Shown here piece by piece: positions 48,801 through 60,573 of a DNA stretch of 64,000 bases (the stretch's first letter is position 1; each line of letters starts with the position of its first letter). The translations under genes and the position numbers were made by a program. The DNA is from Onthophagus taurus (Eukaryota; Arthropoda; Insecta; Coleoptera; Scarabaeidae): contig NC_091975.1 in assembly GCF_036711975.1 (NCBI RefSeq), forward strand, positions 2,606,501 to 2,670,500, in the 5' to 3' direction. The notes beneath the pieces are model-generated. The model was not told where the DNA came from. It did not search any database and saw nothing but the letters and a program-made list of their open reading frames with translations.

Positions 48801-50208
48801 GTATGGTTGAAATCTAAACAAATCTAAAGTTTCCTGTAAAGATGTTAGGCTTAACAGAAGGAAGTGTAAATAAATATAGATGCTGAAATTTAAATTGAAC
48901 TTATCTTTTATGTTACGATGTTTGTAAAGAAACATCACTCTCAAAAAGACGTCAAAACACGGTATTTGGGAATTCTGTCATGATAGGAGTTTTAATGAAT
49001 TTACGTGTTAATGTAAATGTGAATGTGGGGTGCTTTCTTTACAAGTTAGACGTTTAGCAAACATCCTAGAGGAGTTGGAATACTAAAATTCACACCATTG
49101 CGATTTTCATATACCAAATGTTCATGAAAACAATTCCATTTTAGATGCGAGAAAATAAAAAAGGGATGTTTACAAGAAAAAGGTTTTATCGCAAAAGCAT
49201 TGGTAAAAACAGTTTAGAATTAGGATTACTACCAAGAAAAGAAGCATAAAGGTTCGTTTAGCAAATTGTAAGCTTAATCATTATGAATTCAACTCTCGCC
49301 ACGTTCCTTAATGCTAGGGTTTAGTTTTCGAAAACCGTTCGTTTGGTTGTGTGTATTTAGGTATCAAATCGTTTTAGTTAGCTCGCACTGTTCGCATTTT
49401 GCTTAAATGGAATTCACCGAACTTTGTAAAATCCTCCCACGTACATTCCCGGTAACATACGAGCATCTGGTTTTTGTTCAAACGGATTTAAAACCCCAAT
49501 GGGTTTCAAACAAACTTCATTCTAGGTACTTTAAATTCTAAAGATTCCTTATTTTGTAATTAAAATTTCATTCACAATTTAAAATTACTAATAAATGTAA
49601 TTCTCAAATAATTACTTTGCGTGATAAGTAGGTCCAATTTTCATGGAAAGAGTTACTCAATTTCCTGAATTTGATTAAATTAATCTGTAAATCTCCTCAC
49701 GTGGGTGTTAATATATCCGGAGGCGCTTAAAGCTTAGTTGTTGTTCGTTCGATTGATTAATGTAATTGGAAAGTTTTGAATCGCGCTAAGAGAGTTTGTA
49801 TGTATTCTAAGTAATAGTTAAACGGCAATAAACGAAGTCGACAGAGGAACCCATTTGAACTTGTTATTGAAATAGTGCATATTCTCGTTTAATTAAGCGT
49901 TTTATTAAATTTACGTCTTCATTAAAATCTAACGATTACTGTTACAAGTAAAAATATCAAAATCCAGATTAGGTACCTAAAAGTGTATTGTTTAGCAAAA
50001 ATTTTGTAATGAATTTCAGGAAATTTCATCACATCCACTATTTCATTTATAATTGGAAATGGAACTGAACGTTAATAACGCGATGCGAGCACGCTTTGTT
50101 ATTAATCCGCTTACAAACTTCAATTTGATTTATTATTAATATTAAAAATAAATTCAAACAACAAAACGGCTATTTAATTAGTTTTATATAAATACTTACG
50201 TTTTCCAT
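42826..50208 (-). CDS. TkR86C: Tachykinin/natalisin receptor, TkR86C type (class A GPCR)
   Basis: Ten coding exons (minus): 50208-50200 (MEN), 47136-46923, 46868-46757, 46569-46468, 46406-46272, 44355-44278, 43917-43767, 43715-43519, 43121-42997 and probably 42941-42826; 412 aa. Class A landmarks: TM1 [45 protein letters not shown] (DRY motif); [15 protein letters not shown] in TM6; [15 protein letters not shown] (NPxxY) in TM7. The segment [18 protein letters not shown] and [20 protein letters not shown] match fly TkR86C (NKD) rather than TkR99D. TkR86C responds to natalisin peptides, which control mating behaviour in flies and beetles. NYS near the N-terminus is a glycosylation site. The last exon is inferred from a strong acceptor and a consistent frame; the nine others are firm. 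Intron 1 is 3.06 kb and holds a satellite array. Confidence 0.91.
44938..45745. repeat. Degenerate CTTCTA-rich minisatellite in a GPCR intron
   Basis: Roughly 25-30-bp irregular units of the type agtcttctaccagcaatatc recur at 44938-45030 and 45480-45745, and again outside the gene at about 51525-51640 and 52615-52790. Units are strongly diverged in length and sequence. No function evident. Confidence 0.6.
48195..48745 (+). repeat. Array of the GC-cored 86-bp repeat with an inverted end
   Basis: Cores begin near 48208, 48292, 48380, 48451, 48538 and 48620, spaced 71-88 bp. The core is gccgaggtcgcttgcggccg plus aggc. The 48380 monomer lacks exactly the 16 bp between its two GCCGAGG repeats. 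After 48620 the orientation flips: acctcggccgtaagctacct and gcgcctcggccacaagcgac are reversed cores, so the array ends head to head. It lies in intron 1 of the GPCR gene. Confidence 0.87.
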
Positions 50209-51750
50209 TTTTTTTATATAACAAAAAACTTTTTAATTGATCACTTTTTCCTTCCCAAAAAGATATTTGCATGTAAACGTTCATGGAATAGTATCCACAA
50301 GTCCCTTCCGGAAGGGAACTTAGCGAAGGACTGAAGGAAAATCGGAAACGAGTTCGTAATTTAGGAGCGCATGCGAGTTTCAGGATCGTTCCTTTTCATT
50401 GTGATTTAATCGCTAACACTTTAATATTAAATTTTTTAAACCTTCGTTTTAAGGATTAAACTTATCCCAAAAAGGAAAATAGAAATCCACAAGTTGAAAA
50501 GGTAATACCAAGAGTAATAAAAAACGAAAAAAAGGAGAAGTAATAAAAGTATGGAAATGTATTCTGAAACTTTTTACGCGGATTCACTCTAAATATTATT
50601 TTCTTTTTACGCTTCAAGTCGTAATAAAATGATAAAATATTAAAAGGGATATGTTGTAGACAATAAAATTTTTTTGTCACAAACTAGACGGTCTCGAGAG
50701 AAAATAGAAACTTTATAATTAAATTTTTAAAATGAATTCCCTAACAAATATGAATTTACCCCTCTTAATTACTAAATACTAAAATTATAAATTATCAGAG
50801 TTTGTTGTCGAATTATTAACATATAGTATTTGATCATATCGAAAACTCGTTTTCATTCCGTGCAAAATCTAATTTATTGTTGATTATGGAATGAATATGC
50901 AATAACCAAGGGAATGTAATTTGCATGGTGCCATTATTGTAGTCATGGTTTATCATATCACATTATTTTGCCTACGTTAAATAATTAAAAAATATAAACG
51001 TGAAAGTAATTAAAAAATTATAAACAAAATTTGCAGTTCCAAATTTAATAACAATCAAAGTTTAGCTAAAGGAGATATAAACTTATCTTCATGGAATTGA
51101 CAGCAAACGTAAACCTTCCCATTCGAACGATTGCCCTAGACGTTCCTTTCGATAGTAATTAGGAGGATAAGCTGAATTTAATAGGGTGGAACTTCTCAAA
51201 TTGATAAGATCGTACATAAACACTAAATAAAGTTGTGCATATTGTTAGTGTTCGTTCGAACTGTTCAAACAATAAATTAATTTGGACGGGAACACTATAT
51301 TTGATTTCCAAGACGAAAACTAAACACGCTCACACAAGTAATGATGGAATAGGTAAGATTAGAACCACGAGATACAAGAAGGAGTAAACTCAATTGTTAA
51401 CAAGAAACAATGCCTAACGAATTCAAAGGTCTTCTTAAAATAAATCGTGTCGGCAAGATAATACATTTATAATTTGAAATGTTTACAAGTTAACAATTTA
51501 TATTACATTAAACATTGAATTTATTTGATCTTCTAGTAGTATTTAAACTTCTGTCAACAATATAGATTATTTTCTAAACAATAGGAAGTTATTGGGAAGC
51601 AGTTCCAGCTTTCTATTGGACGTATCTAGTCTTCTATAGTGAGAATTACTTTTCGAGGACACTTGCCAGGTGTCTTATAAAACATTTTTTCACATCCCTT
51701 TACTGTATTTGTTGCTTGTTTTCGTTGAATATTCTTTGAGACATAACTAA

Positions 51751-52325
51751 GGAATGTTACGTAAGGTTAGTTCTGTTTACAAACATTAATTATAGCGTGA
51801 AGTTTTCTTTAGTAATTAGTAATGCCAATTATAGCGTGAAGTTTTCTTTTGAAATGCCAATTACACCGTGAAGGAATGTTAAGTAAGGTTAGTTTTGTTT
51901 ACAAACATTAATTATAGCGTGAAGTTTTCTTTTGAGATGCCAATTAAACCGTGAAGGAATGTTAGGTAAGGTTAGTTCTGTTTACAAACATTAATTATAG
52001 CGTGAAGTTTTCTTTAGTAATTAGTAATGCCAATCATAGCGTGAAGTTTTCTTTTGAAAAGCCAATTAAACCGTGAAGGAATGTTACTTAAGGCTGGTTC
52101 TGTTTACAAACATTAATTATAGCGTGAAGTTTTCTTTAGTAATTAGTAATGCCAATTATAGCGTGAAGTTTTCTTTTGAAATGCCAATTACACCGTGAAG
52201 GAATGTTAAGTAAGGTTAGTTTTGTTTACAAACATTAATTATAGCGTGAAGTTTTCTTTTGAACTGTCAATTAAACCGTGAAGGAATGTTACCTTAGGTT
52301 AGTTCTGTTTACAAACATTAATTAA
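51751..52325 (+). repeat. Minisatellite alternating 122-bp and 83-bp units
   Basis: Unit starts (ggaatgtta...) are at 51751, 51873, 51956, 52078, 52200 and 52283, giving lengths 122, 83, 122, 122, 83 and a final partial unit. Units share gttagttctgtttacaaaca, ttaattatagcgtgaagttt and a final caattacaccgtgaa. The long units contain an extra 39 bp that is an internal duplication of the atagcgtgaagttttctt segment plus agtaattagtaatgccaatt. Sequence identity between units is very high, so it expanded recently. Confidence 0.93.
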
Positions 52326-54683
52326 TGTTTGTACATACGTTCACAGGCGGTGCTGAAGATATTCCAGACATGTTTCAGACACATTTGTAGCGAAATGTTT
52401 CAAATGAAATGTTTCTGCTACATATTTTAATGATATTTCATAAATATTTCTACTGAAATGTATTTGATACATATCTTTAGATACGTTTCGTAAAAATCGT
52501 ATCTGTCACGTATATGAAACGTAGTTCTAAGATGTTTCATTTAATTCACTGTACGTCAAAATTGAAATGTTTCACAGAGGTTTCTTGTTTACTGGGTAAT
52601 CATATGTAGCACGAGCTTTAATTAATCCTCTAGTAGTATCTAACCTGCCAACAGCGTGTAAGCCTCCTACAGCAGTTTATAATCATTACTCAGCAGTCTT
52701 CTGACAATAGTATCTAGTTTTCTGCCAACAATATCTAGAATATCTTTCTACGAGCAATAACTATTCATTTCCAAGCAGCAATGTTAGGTGAACTTTGTTT
52801 TCCTTAAGTAACGTTAATTATAACGTGAAGGAATATTATGTAAGGTAAGTTTTGTTTACAAAAAGAATTATACCGTGAAAGTTCCGGAAAACATATTTTT
52901 ACAACGGCATTATTCGAAATATATTAAAAAAAGAGATTTTTTTTGAAATTGATACCTACACTTTACTGTGTAAACAGGTATAAGATGAAAAGATCATTTT
53001 CTATCGAAAAGTATCAATGCAAAAAGCTTTTTCGTTACATTCTTTTTATAGAGCTTTGCAAGGAGCACTTCTTTGTGTTATATACGGATCCGTTCAGTGG
53101 CCCAATCTTTTTCACAAAACGGAAAAGGATCGAGTTCGCCTTCTTTTTGACTTCTTTTGAGACTCCATACTTTTAGACTCTTGTCCCTTTTTTTTCGTTT
53201 AAAACATTAGTAAAGGGGAAATAAAGAAAAACAAATCATTTTTATTAAAAAAAAATGAAATACAAGTTAAGTTGGCAGGTTAAGGTCTTCTTGTAGGAAA
53301 AATTGCGAAAGCTTTACAGGAACCCCGCCACCTGAGAATAACCCAAGAAACAGAGCAAGGTCTTTACGTCGCATAATGTAACAAATGGAAAACCGATGCA
53401 TCAATATTGTCGATCGTTTTTAGCAAGAAAATTTGTCACAGTCATCTTCTTACTTACAAAATGCCATTCTTATACATTTTTAATTCATCTAACAATTACT
53501 TTGCGCACTAATTGCTATGTAGGTAATTATCGTTCTTTTTTGATCATTTTCTCTTTTGACACAGATCGCTTATTATAATTGCCTCCCTCCTTTGTAGTAA
53601 TAAAATAATAATGCCTCCCTATTTTATCATAAAACAGGGAGCAGTTTCTCCATTTTTTTTATCGATGAGGTGAGAAACAAATTGCTTGAAGAGATAAAAA
53701 TGTTACATTATCGCGTGAGACAATATTTTTAAGGAAAAATGTGTCTTTAGGGTCGCAATTTTCGCGATTTATGTACAAGAAGTGTCCTTGTATGAGTAAT
53801 ATAATATAAAACGACTTTGTCATCACTTCAAAGCAACTTTTAATATTTTATAAACTATCAAGTTGAAAAGTTCTTCCCAGAACTAACCGGCATTATATCA
53901 AAGTGTAATCATCAAAGAGCGGTTTCCGATTTCCACGTAGTTTTTAAATATCTTGAAAGATATAAGAAACATCAACACATCTTAAGAAATACCGCTTTAA
54001 AACTTTGAGTTATTGCTCGAATTTCGAACAGAAGGTAAAGTTTAAATGCAACGTGAAATATATCCAACATAAAGTGTGTAACAAGGAAATTGTACGTGAC
54101 TAAAAATTTAATCTAGTGTTAATAGTGACCTGTATCTTTTTTATTTGTTATCTATTCTATTTTTCTTTGTTTGAATCCAATTAAAACGAAAATGAACAGC
54201 GTTTTGTGCGATTCATCCATTAGCGTATCTGGATATACAAGATATGAACAAAAAGAGGAAAGGAAATTCTTTGTTCTACCCTCTCTAATTAAAGTAGTCG
54301 CGTGGGAAGGACAATTTTGAGGATGGTGAAAAGTTTCATGTTTTTCTCATTTTATAGGAAGGGTTTTCTGGTTAATGAAACGTAAAACTCGTTTTAAAGC
54401 AAATGCGTGAAACACATTAATTTTAATTATTACAAAAGATTTTTTAGAGAAATGAAATCTGGATATCAAAGCGGTTTTTTTTTGTAGAAATGAATAATAG
54501 ATGTAAGTCCCCCAAAAAATAACAGAAAAAAATAGTCTAACAAGTTTATCATAACAACTTTTTGCTGCTTTTACTTTACGCTTTGTCCTTCACTTTATTT
54601 CGCACTTTTATCCGATAAAAAGTTTCTTTATTTCTGAGGGGAACAAAAAATTATTCTGAATCTTAACTTAAATATTAATTTTA

Positions 54684-55620
54684 TATCGGAAATTTCCTAT
54701 AACTCGCAATATATGAATGCTGTAACCATAGTTACGAAATTACTATACACTTGCACTGTCCCACATAAAATGCAACATAGCGTAATAGTACAGGCATTGA
54801 ATTTACAGGATTGAATTTTAATCATCAAGCGAAACCGCACGTGTGTACCAAGCACACTGCTTGACGTGTGGACGTATGGATTTTTCAGCCTAAAAATGGC
54901 GTAGGGAGGTTTTCTTTAATTTATGAAATATGTAGGGATATTTGCCAATAATAGTAGGGGTCACAATCTGAGATCCCGCACTGAGGGACATTATTCTTGA
55001 CTTTCAAAAAAAATGTATTTTTGAATGTATTTCTTAAAATATTTTTTTGCTTTAAGAATAGAACTATTATTGAAGAAGTATATCATATTCTTAACATCGA
55101 AGAATATCAATTTTTTGCATCAAAAACTTCATTCTTGCGTCAATAATTTATAATTCTTAAATGAAGAATTATACAAGATTATTGTTACATGAACAAGTTT
55201 TTCTAAAAAGAAAGATACCTATATCGAAGTAAAAATTTGTATAAATCCAGGATGACATTAGTTATTAGAATTAGTTATAAGTTTAATGTTTATAAGCGCA
55301 TCGTCGTCCGAGCTCGACATAGTCCAAGCGCAAACTGGCGCTTGTTCAAGCATACTTGTATCGTGTGGTGTCGAAGGGAAATTTTACATGCTTGTACAAA
55401 AAGATTGATCATGCATGCTTGTCAAGTTTGCAGTTACGTGTGTAGCCACCTTAACATTATGCATAGAACTAGAACCATGTGAGTTTAGCTTGCACTGTTA
55501 CTAGAACTAACATTAGACCTAGAAACATTCAGGCATTTTATGTGGGACAAAGTAAGAAGGTATACTCTGGTTTCTATGGATACATATTTTTGTATATTGC
55601 ATCTTAAGTGAAATTCACTG
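54684..55620. mobile_element. Non-coding element with long imperfect terminal inverted repeats
   Basis: Left end cgcaatatatgaatgctgta ... ccatagttac ... cccacataaaatgcaac is matched in inverse order by the right end (gcattttatgtgggac ... ctatggatacatatttttgt ... ttgcatcttaagtgaaattc actg). The inverted repeats span about 90-100 bp. Ends of the same family occur at 26399 and 60055-60250. No transposase frame is seen inside, so it is a non-autonomous, larger relative of those copies. Confidence 0.7.
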
Positions 55621-55958
55621 TTAACAAGAAGGATGTTGTTATTAGATGAAAAAGGAAATGATGAAATAATAAAACAACTGTTATATGTAAAACGAAAAAA
55701 TATTTATTTACAATTAATCCTGTTTTATAGCAGACGTAAATCAAAAACCAACCAGTTTAAGATCGATCGGTCGGTAAATAATTGTTCAGACATCGCCTGC
55801 ACCTTTAATGTATAAGTGTATATACAAAAGATAAGAAAGAGTAAATAAGTCATAAATAGTGATTAAGGGTCACAGTCTACGATTAGGATAAGAGAAATCA
55901 ATCACAACTTGCGCGTTGGTAGTGTACTTAAAAAAACTTATTACACTCGTCCTTTAGG

Positions 55959-57822
55959 TTATCTAAAAATCGATAGTTTCCGTCCTTTTGATAATTTCGC
56001 TTCAGATTCAAGTATGTACTGTTGGATGTGTTCCAAGGAAGGCATTTTTCTTAAATCACCACGTGCTGCCACCGATGGTTGCGAAGTGAGCAGTCTTCTA
56101 GCAACTGCTATTATATCTTCTTTAGTAATTTTTTCTAAAAAAAAATTATTAGTTTTATTTTTTAATTTTATAATAATTCGAACCTATTTCATCAATAAAG
56201 TGTTGGGGTCTTTTCCTATTTCCAGTAGCTAAAACCTGGCGTCCAATATCTTCAAAAACAACAGGCCTGGATTCAAGATTCATTAATAACATCGATTGTA
56301 ATTGAGTTTTTGCTCTTCTTAATTCAGGATCGGATACATTTCCACTCATACCAATTAATTCTTTAACAATAACCTCGACCATGTCTCTTAAATGAGTTGG
56401 CGGCGCACTTGCGTGTATACAAAATAATCCGGTATCTGTATAAGCATGATTATAAGCAGTCGCGCTATACATCCAATGAAATCGATTCAAAACGTTTGTA
56501 TACAATCTTGTATACATTCCTTTTCCGGGTCCACCAGCGCTAAATGAACCACCACCGCCCATCATCATATTCAAAACGCACATTGCTATAAAATCTTTAT
56601 CTTGATGTGAACAACCTTCTAAACCGATCATAATGTGACATAAAACCGGAAGACCAGCAGAAGCAAATTGTGGAATATCACATTCTTCTTGTAAGATTCC
56701 ACCTGTATATTGAGCTACACTTTCATCAACCGATATATTTCTTGGGGCTAAAAACAAGCTTTTATCCTCCTCCCAAATTGGTTTTTCGTTAACGAAATAT
56801 TTTTGCGTAATCTCAACCAAATTCTCATGATCAACACCAACCCCAGCAACGACCATTCGCGAAGGTGTAAAGTGTTGACTTAAATACGTAAAGAGAACGT
56901 TACGATCGATTTGATGAATATTTTCATTAGGACATAATTTCGGCAATCCCAAGGTGTTATCTTTATAAGCGGCCATATGGATCATGTCCATTAAAAGCGT
57001 TTCTTGTTCAGGGCGCATATTCAAAGTTTCCAATTCGAAATTGATCGCTTGGCGAGCCATTTCCAATTCTTCTTCAGTTATGCGCGGCCGTAACGTTACC
57101 TCGCTTAATAATTGCATTACATCATCGAGACCTCGTGTGTAAACTGATGCCGCGTATATTAATGTATCTCTAGATGCTTGGCTGTCACAAATACCACCGT
57201 GACGTTCTAATTTGTTTAACATTTTGTCTTTATCTGGGTATGCAGCTGTTGACTAAAATTAATAACATTTTACAACCTAACATAATAATTAATTTAGTAT
57301 AACTTACATTAAACGCTAATTTTTCAAGGAAATGAGCTATTCCGCTTGGATAAGCTACTTCATATCGCGAACCTGAGTCCACAACAACTAAAGAAAAAAA
57401 ATTCGTGAAATTAATTGAAGATTATTTTTCTTAAAATTTACCTCCGACAGTACAAAATTCACCAAATCTATTTTCAGAGGCAACAGTTAATCCATTTGAA
57501 AGTTTAGTAATGCGAGTTTGTTGATTATCCTCCGTATAAGAAGCGTAAACGGCTTTTGGAAGGTTTTTAACCTCTTCGTTCATCGGTGGCAAATCGGTGA
57601 TGGGGCCTTCTTTTACTGGTTTGTCCGTATCTTTCTCGGAGTAGTGCCTCAATGCGAAAGTATGCGGTTGCCATTTTCTAACCGGGCAAGTTACGAACGC
57701 ATTTAATAAGTCGGTAAAAATATTTGAGGTTATGTTTGAACGTGTAGAGATAGAAAGGAATTTACTTACTGACTACTGCAATGATTGATGCGTCTTAACC
57801 CTCTGAACACCCTAAACACCAT
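55959..57822 (-). CDS. PMPCA: Mitochondrial-processing peptidase subunit alpha
   Basis: Five exons (minus): 57822-57770, 57677-57442, 57387-57308, 57252-56184, 56134-55959; 537 aa. Alpha-MPP is the non-catalytic substrate-binding half of the matrix protease that removes presequences from imported proteins. The first exon encodes [17 protein letters not shown], a basic amphipathic presequence. Then [20 protein letters not shown] opens the M16 fold. The zinc motif HXXEH of the beta subunit is absent ([10 protein letters not shown]), as expected for alpha. The glycine-rich loop that grips presequences is clear ([20 protein letters not shown]). The C-terminus reads [20 protein letters not shown] ... 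GRKLSIFR. The start was found by following a short intron upstream; without exon 1 there is no ATG in frame. Confidence 0.96.
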
Positions 57823-58547
57823 CGTACAGCGACTAGAGGCGATTTCCCCGTCGAATTTGGTCCGCGAGTATAATTATTAAAAAAATTTTGACAGTGATAT
57901 TCTTGTATCAAAACAGCGAGGATTCTGACAATTGGGACGATTCTGGATGCGAGCGCGACGTCGGTTAACGGTTTGGAATGGGCATTTTACATTAGATATA
58001 CTCTCTTGAAATTCTGGAGGATAATTTTTATGGGTTAGAACATGGTCAAGTACAGGAAATTTTATGCTTTTATGTTTTGGGATCGTGAGGCTTTGAACAA
58101 ACGAAGTGCGCTTTCATTTGACATTTGTCACATTTACAAAGCTTGTTATTCTAAATAAATTAAATTAATTATTACTATTGTTTTGTTGTATTTATTTTGC
58201 GGTCCCAATAAAGGTGCATTATTATTATTATTAATAATACAGAAATTATCAAAAATCTTTTGAAAATTTTAAAATTTTCCCATTACTTACAAATCTTAAT
58301 CATAGATGTCGCTTTAAACCAAAATAAAAATATTTAAATTACTTTTTAATATAAATATTTTTAATAACTAATTTATTTGTATCTTATTTTATTGTGATTT
58401 TAATAAACCCCTTTATTACACACCTTTTATTAATCGCAAAAAACGTTTTTGATGTGGCGTTATTGACAAAAATTTGACAGATAACTTAACCTATATCTTA
58501 GCTGTCAAATATTGATAAGTGAAAAACAACAAATTATTTTTTTTACC
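57823..58547. promoter_or_regulatory. Divergent intergenic region of alpha-MPP and TFIIF alpha
   Basis: 725 bp between outward-facing start codons. A GC-richer part (57830-58000) adjoins alpha-MPP. The motif atagatgtcgct at 58302-58313 resembles an insect CTCF-type site. No gene is seen. Confidence 0.5.
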
Positions 58548-60486
58548 ATGTCTGGATCTTCGGTATGTTAAAAATATCGCAAAATAATTCAAATTAAGCC
58601 TTCTTTTGACCCACAGAACAGTAGTGTTCAAGAATTTAGCATAAGAGTTCCAAAACATGTTCCAAAAAAACACCATGTTATGCGTTTTAACGCAAATTTA
58701 GGAATAGATTTCTCAAAATGGACTCAAGTAAAAATGGAAAGGGAAAATAATATGAGAGAATTTAAAGGAATTGAAGAGGACCAACCCAAGTAAAACTTAA
58801 CCATATTTAATTCTTTTTTTGAAATCTTTTTCGATTAGATTTGGTGCTGGTTCAGAATTTGGCAGAGAAGCTAAAGAGGAAGCCCGCCGTAAAAAGTTGG
58901 GCATAATCACAAGAAAATATAAGCCTGAAGATCAACCTTGGATTCTCAAATTGTTTTCTGGTGGTGTAAAAAAATTTAAAGGAATCCGTGAGGGCGGAGT
59001 ATCAGAAAATGCTTCGTATTACGTTTTTACACACGCAGCTGATGGTGCAATCGAAGCCTTTCCTTTATACGAATGGTACAAATTTCAACCAATCCAAAGA
59101 TACAAAGCACTTTCAGCGGAAGAGGCTGAATTAGAATTCAGTAAACGTAACAAACATTTAAATTATTTTTCATTGATGTTAAGAAAGAGATTGAAAGGTG
59201 ACGAAGAGGGGTTAGACGAAGAAGAAAAAACAGCAAAAACAAAAAAGGGAAAATCAAAAGATTTAAAGATATCAGAAATTGATGAATGGATGGATTCTTC
59301 CGAAGATGAGTCATCCGAAGGTGAAAAAGGTGAAGACGAAGAGGATAAAAATGAAAAAAAGAAGCAAAAGAAACAGAAAAAGGGTGCCCCGAAAAAGAAA
59401 AAAAGGGATACAGATTTAGAAGCTGTAGAAGACTCTGACGATGGTGATGATGAAGGGAGAGAACTGGATTATATTTCTGATAGCTCAGCAAGTGAACCTG
59501 AAGACACAAAATTGGAAGGTGTAGCTGAAGAAAAAGCCTTAAGAAAATTATTGAACTCTGATGAAGAAGATTCTGATGAAGAAGAAAAATCAGAAAAGGA
59601 AGAGGGGAAAGAGGATGAAGAAGACAAAGAAAAAGATGGCGAAAAGAAGGAACAAGGTGAAGAAAAGGATAAAACTAAAAAGAATAAGAAGAAGAATAAA
59701 AAAGATTTACTTAAGAAAGAGAAAAAAGATGCTAGTTCTGATGAGTTTAGTTCTGATAGTTCTACCGATGAGGATATTAAGAAACAAAAGGCTGAGAAAA
59801 AAGCTAAAAAGGCTGAAGTTGAAAAGGACAAAGTTAAAGAAAAAGATTTATTGGACAAGTACTTATTAAAATATATTAAAACACTCTTTTAATTATTTCT
59901 TTTTGTAGTGATAACTCACTTTCTGATTCGTTAATGTCCGATAATAAGAGGGGTTTAGCTGGTTCTTCAAATATGCCACCATCAAAAAAAGCTAAATTGG
60001 AGAATCCCATACCTAATTATATTCCAGGGGCAAAGTAAGATTGTTTTAAATATAGCATGACTTTCATATAACTTGCAATATATGAATCCAGTAACCATAG
60101 TTATAAAACTATTATGCACTTAAACACATAAAATGCAACATTTTTGTTCAATAAAAATATACCACAATTTTAGGCTGAATAACAATTAAAACAATTAAAG
60201 TTTCTATGGAAATATATTTTTGTATATTGCATCTTAAGTGAAATTCACTGTATAAAGAAAAAGGTTTAATGTAATTTTTTATAGTGAATCTGGAATTACT
60301 GAGGAAGCTGTACGGAAATATTTAATGAGGAAACCCATGACAACCACTGAACTCCTTCAAAAGTTTAAATCGAAGAAAACGGGACTTTCAAGCGAGCAAT
60401 TAGTAACTATAATGACTCAGATTTTAAAGAAAATAAACCCCGTTAAACAAACGTTAAAAGGAAAAATGTATCTTTCTATAAAATAG
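58548..60486 (+). CDS. TfIIFalpha: TFIIF alpha subunit (RAP74)
   Basis: Five exons: 58548-58562 (MSGSS), 58617-58789, 58839-59858, 59909-60034, 60285-60486; 511 aa, similar to human RAP74 (517). With RAP30 it escorts RNA polymerase II into the preinitiation complex and stimulates elongation; its C-terminus recruits the FCP1 phosphatase. The N-terminal dimerisation half includes FSIRVPKHVPKKHHVMRFNA, FGAGSEFGREAKEEARRKK and YYVFTHAADGAIEAFPLYEW. The long middle is Lys/Glu/Asp/Ser-rich and disordered. The last exon is the winged helix (EEAVRKYLMRKPMTTTELLQ; LVTIMTQILKKINPVK; KGKMYLSIK). Intron 4 carries a MITE. It is convergent with DDX54, 87 bp between stops. Confidence 0.96.
60055..60250. mobile_element. 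Tc1/mariner-like MITE in TFIIF alpha intron 4
   Basis: A 196-bp insertion flanked by TA at 60053-60054 and 60251-60252. The right end, read inwards, is cagtgaatttcacttaagat and continues gcaatatacaaaaatatatttccatag. The left end (catgactttcatataacttg, caatatatgaatccagtaaccatag) is its imperfect inverted match. TA duplications and CAGTG ends fit Tc1/mariner elements. No coding capacity. Confidence 0.8.
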
Positions 60487-60573
60487 TAATTACTAAAATT
60501 ATTTATTTTTTTATTATCATTTATAATTAATAAAAGTGATTAATAAAAAAATTTTTAATAAGAAACGTTTAAG

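Larger units (their letters stand above)
50209..55958. other. Repeat-rich intergenic region without genes
   Basis: No convincing coding frame; the ORFs at 52943-53176, 53396-53578 and 55237-55482 lack protein-like features. It contains the upstream region of the GPCR gene, a two-length minisatellite (51751-52325) with a degenerate outlier near 52790-52880, degenerate CTTCTA-type repeats and an element with long terminal inverted repeats (about 54684-55620). Confidence 0.6.

Noticed and set aside
48195-52325. Tandem arrays as CRISPR
   Set aside because: Units lack the repeat-spacer pattern with unique spacers; the whole unit repeats, and the genome is eukaryotic.
52943-53578. ORFs MKLIPTLYC... 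and MHQYCRSFL... in the long intergenic region
   Set aside because: No protein-like pattern; length is expected by chance in this composition.
59138-59858. Minus-strand Ser/Phe-rich ORFs opposite TFIIF alpha
   Set aside because: Antisense shadow of the Lys/Glu-rich low-complexity exon 3.
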